From positions 1 through 31,132 of the forward strand of contig JAYTXD010000042.1 of the NCBI GenBank assembly GCA_043743105.1: 31,132 bases of DNA, read 5' to 3'. Under the pieces are notes generated by a model. That model saw only the letters and a program-made list of their open reading frames with translations. It did no database searches and was not told the origin of the DNA. Origin of the DNA: RYN-417 sp043743105 (lineage in GTDB: Bacteria; Patescibacteriota; Saccharimonadia; Saccharimonadales; JACDBH01). Below are positions 30,546 through 31,132 of the stretch, piece after piece (position 1 is the stretch's first letter; each line of letters begins with the position of its first letter). The translations under genes were made by a program, and so were the position numbers.

Positions 30546-30597
30546 ATATTAATCCGAGAATGCTGACTAAACCGCCACAACAGAGGCGGTTTTTTTG
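30519..30597 (+). promoter_or_regulatory. putative attenuator: antiterminator versus terminator
   Basis: Arm A GTGGCGGTTT (30519-30528) is perfectly complementary over 10 bp to arm B AAACCGCCAC (30569-30578). B is also complementary over 8 bp to arm C GGCGGTTT (30585-30592). A:B and B:C exclude each other; B:C is an intrinsic terminator. Confidence 0.55.
30569..30597 (+). terminator. strong intrinsic terminator
   Basis: AAACCGCC (30569-30576), 8-nt loop, GGCGGTTT (30585-30592) and an uninterrupted run of seven T at 30590-30596. This is the best terminator in the window. It stops plus-strand transcripts that begin near yajQ. Confidence 0.85.
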
Positions 30598-30598
30598 T

Positions 30599-30716
30599 AT
30601 CTATCGTACGGTGCACATCTTGGGCGAAAGCCTGAGTCAAAAGTTATCAACGTATTTAAATACGTCTCAAACTTTGTGCTCTGCTTTCATCCCAAGCTGC
30701 ACTACCGTACGAAGAT
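30599..30716 (+). ncRNA. 118-nt long imperfect hairpin, possible structured RNA or palindromic element
   Basis: Pairs from outside in: ATCT/AGAT, TCGTACGGT (30604-30612)/ACCGTACGA (30704-30712), GCA/TGC, CTTGGG (30619-30624)/CCCAAG (30691-30696), GAAAGC (30626-30631)/GCTTTC (30683-30688), GAG/CTC, AAAGTT (30640-30645)/AACTTT (30670-30675), and a 16-bp perfect palindrome at the tip (30650-30665). Interrupted only by small internal loops. It does not match SRP RNA (no GGAA loop motif) and has no open bubble like 6S RNA. Strand unknown. Confidence 0.5.
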
Positions 30717-30744
30717 CCAATTTTAATAATGTAGGAGAAATAAT

Positions 30745-31011
30745 ATGATAAATGAACAAATAACACCAGTAAGACAAGAGTTATCATCGGGAACGAGAAT
30801 GCATATCGCTGAAGAAACAATTCATGCAGGTAGGCTCGCTGTAAAAGGACTTCTTGCTGAAGAGCCAATAAATTACGGCTCAATAAGTGAGCATAGATTA
30901 ATAATTAATGCCGCTAGAAGAGATGTAACTGAAATGGCAAGAATATTAAGGAGTCAAAGTGACGGATTGCCAAGAAAATATAACGGATGGCAGAAAACTT
31001 GGCCGAACTAA
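30745..31011 (+). CDS. small soluble protein, hypothetical
   Basis: 88 residues, helical, charged, no membrane segment. Start well supported by AGGAG 8 nt before the ATG. I do not recognise a family; the content (HIAEETIHAGRLAVKGLLAEE, RRDVTEMARILRSQ) looks like a compact helical protein. It lies downstream of an attenuator-like terminator and a 118-nt hairpin, so it may be controlled by readthrough, although an AT-rich TAATAAT at about 30724-30730 could serve as its own -10. Confidence 0.65.
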   Translation: MINEQITPVRQELSSGTRMHIAEETIHAGRLAVKGLLAEEPINYGSISEHRLIINAARRDVTEMARILRSQSDGLPRKYNGWQKTWPN

Positions 31012-31023
31012 TAAAACGCATAT

Positions 31024-31128
31024 TTAGCCCCCCAAAAACAAATACACTACTTTTGACAAGCCCTCTTTGGCTTGAATGATTTGTTTTTCTGTCAATGTAT
31101 CTACAGATATATCTCCAGAAAAGATAAA
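31024..31128 (-). other. 34-codon protein-like reading frame at the window edge
   Basis: Minus strand, closed by TAA at 31026-31024. The residues (FSGDISVDTLTEKQIIQ, then KEGLSKVVYLFLGG) read like a genuine C-terminus, yet an in-frame TGA lies at 31131-31129, right at the window edge, and no ATG start is present in between. Possibly the end of a frameshifted or decayed gene, or a short ORF from a TTG. Cannot be resolved without the flanking sequence. Confidence 0.25.
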
Positions 31129-31132
31129 TCAT

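Noticed and set aside
30599..30716. SRP (4.5S) RNA or 6S RNA for the long hairpin
   Set aside because: No GGAA-type loop or conserved symmetric loop of SRP RNA, and no large open bubble of 6S RNA.
31024..31132. Recoded UGA (as in Gracilibacteria/SR1), suggested by an in-frame TGA before a protein-like stretch
   Set aside because: Large genes in the window, including one of 1688 codons, contain no in-frame TGA, and TGA ends the 8450 gene. Standard code 11 fits better.
1..31132. tRNA, rRNA or CRISPR arrays
   Set aside because: No cloverleaf with a T-loop GTTCGANTC in context, no rRNA-like segments and no regularly spaced direct repeats were seen on reading both strands.

Overview
The window looks like chromosomal DNA of a monoderm, reduced-genome bacterium of the Patescibacteria (CPR), most likely a Saccharibacteria (TM7) relative. 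This is inferred from protein style, not from a marker gene. The signs are a compact 322-residue MetK, many one-helix exported proteins of unknown family, a very large modular adhesin with CPR-style N- and C-terminal domains, and no outer-membrane or lipoprotein genes. The genetic code is standard: a 1688-codon frame has no internal TGA, and TGA ends two genes.

Layout. 1-3661: a truncated repeat element, a PAP2-type membrane phosphatase, a Tubby/LURP-like protein, rarA, and a membrane-anchored protein. 3732-7166: typA/bipA behind a clear promoter, a small zincin, a DUF1295 membrane enzyme and a small membrane protein. 7174-8371: metK behind a SAM-I-class riboswitch with a readable Shine-Dalgarno (SD) sequestering switch. 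8372-10310: poorly recognised genes, a decayed minus-strand gene, a terminator, and two palindromic repeat families. 10362-15417: two membrane-anchored proteins (one with a YHYH domain), a YdjM-like membrane protein, a Fur/Zur regulator divergent from a ZIP metal transporter with a shared operator, and rmuC.

15445-28556 is a plus-strand block of exported proteins. It holds a membrane-anchored protein, two secreted beta-rich proteins with the same kind of C-terminal domain, three overlapping DUF916-like proteins with C-terminal anchors (two are a tandem duplication), the 1688-residue adhesin (two carbohydrate-binding-like modules, six Kelch repeats, a lectin-like domain, a coiled coil), a small membrane protein and a PKD-domain protein. 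This resembles in outline the WxL/DUF916 cell-surface systems of Gram-positive bacteria and is the best candidate here for an undescribed system, perhaps for attachment to a host cell. 28578-31132 carries a GH63/MGH1-like glycosidase, yajQ, a structured intergenic region (short Phe-rich leader ORF, antiterminator/terminator pair, 118-nt hairpin), a small unknown gene and a fragment at the edge.

Two genome-style signals stand out. Nine genes have a TANNNT hexamer exactly 6 nt before the ATG and no SD, which predicts leaderless mRNAs. Genes with SDs often have TTGTNN/TANNNT-type promoters further upstream. A 167-bp palindromic MITE-like element is present in three forms, and one copy supplies the C-terminal codons and stop of the PAP2 gene.
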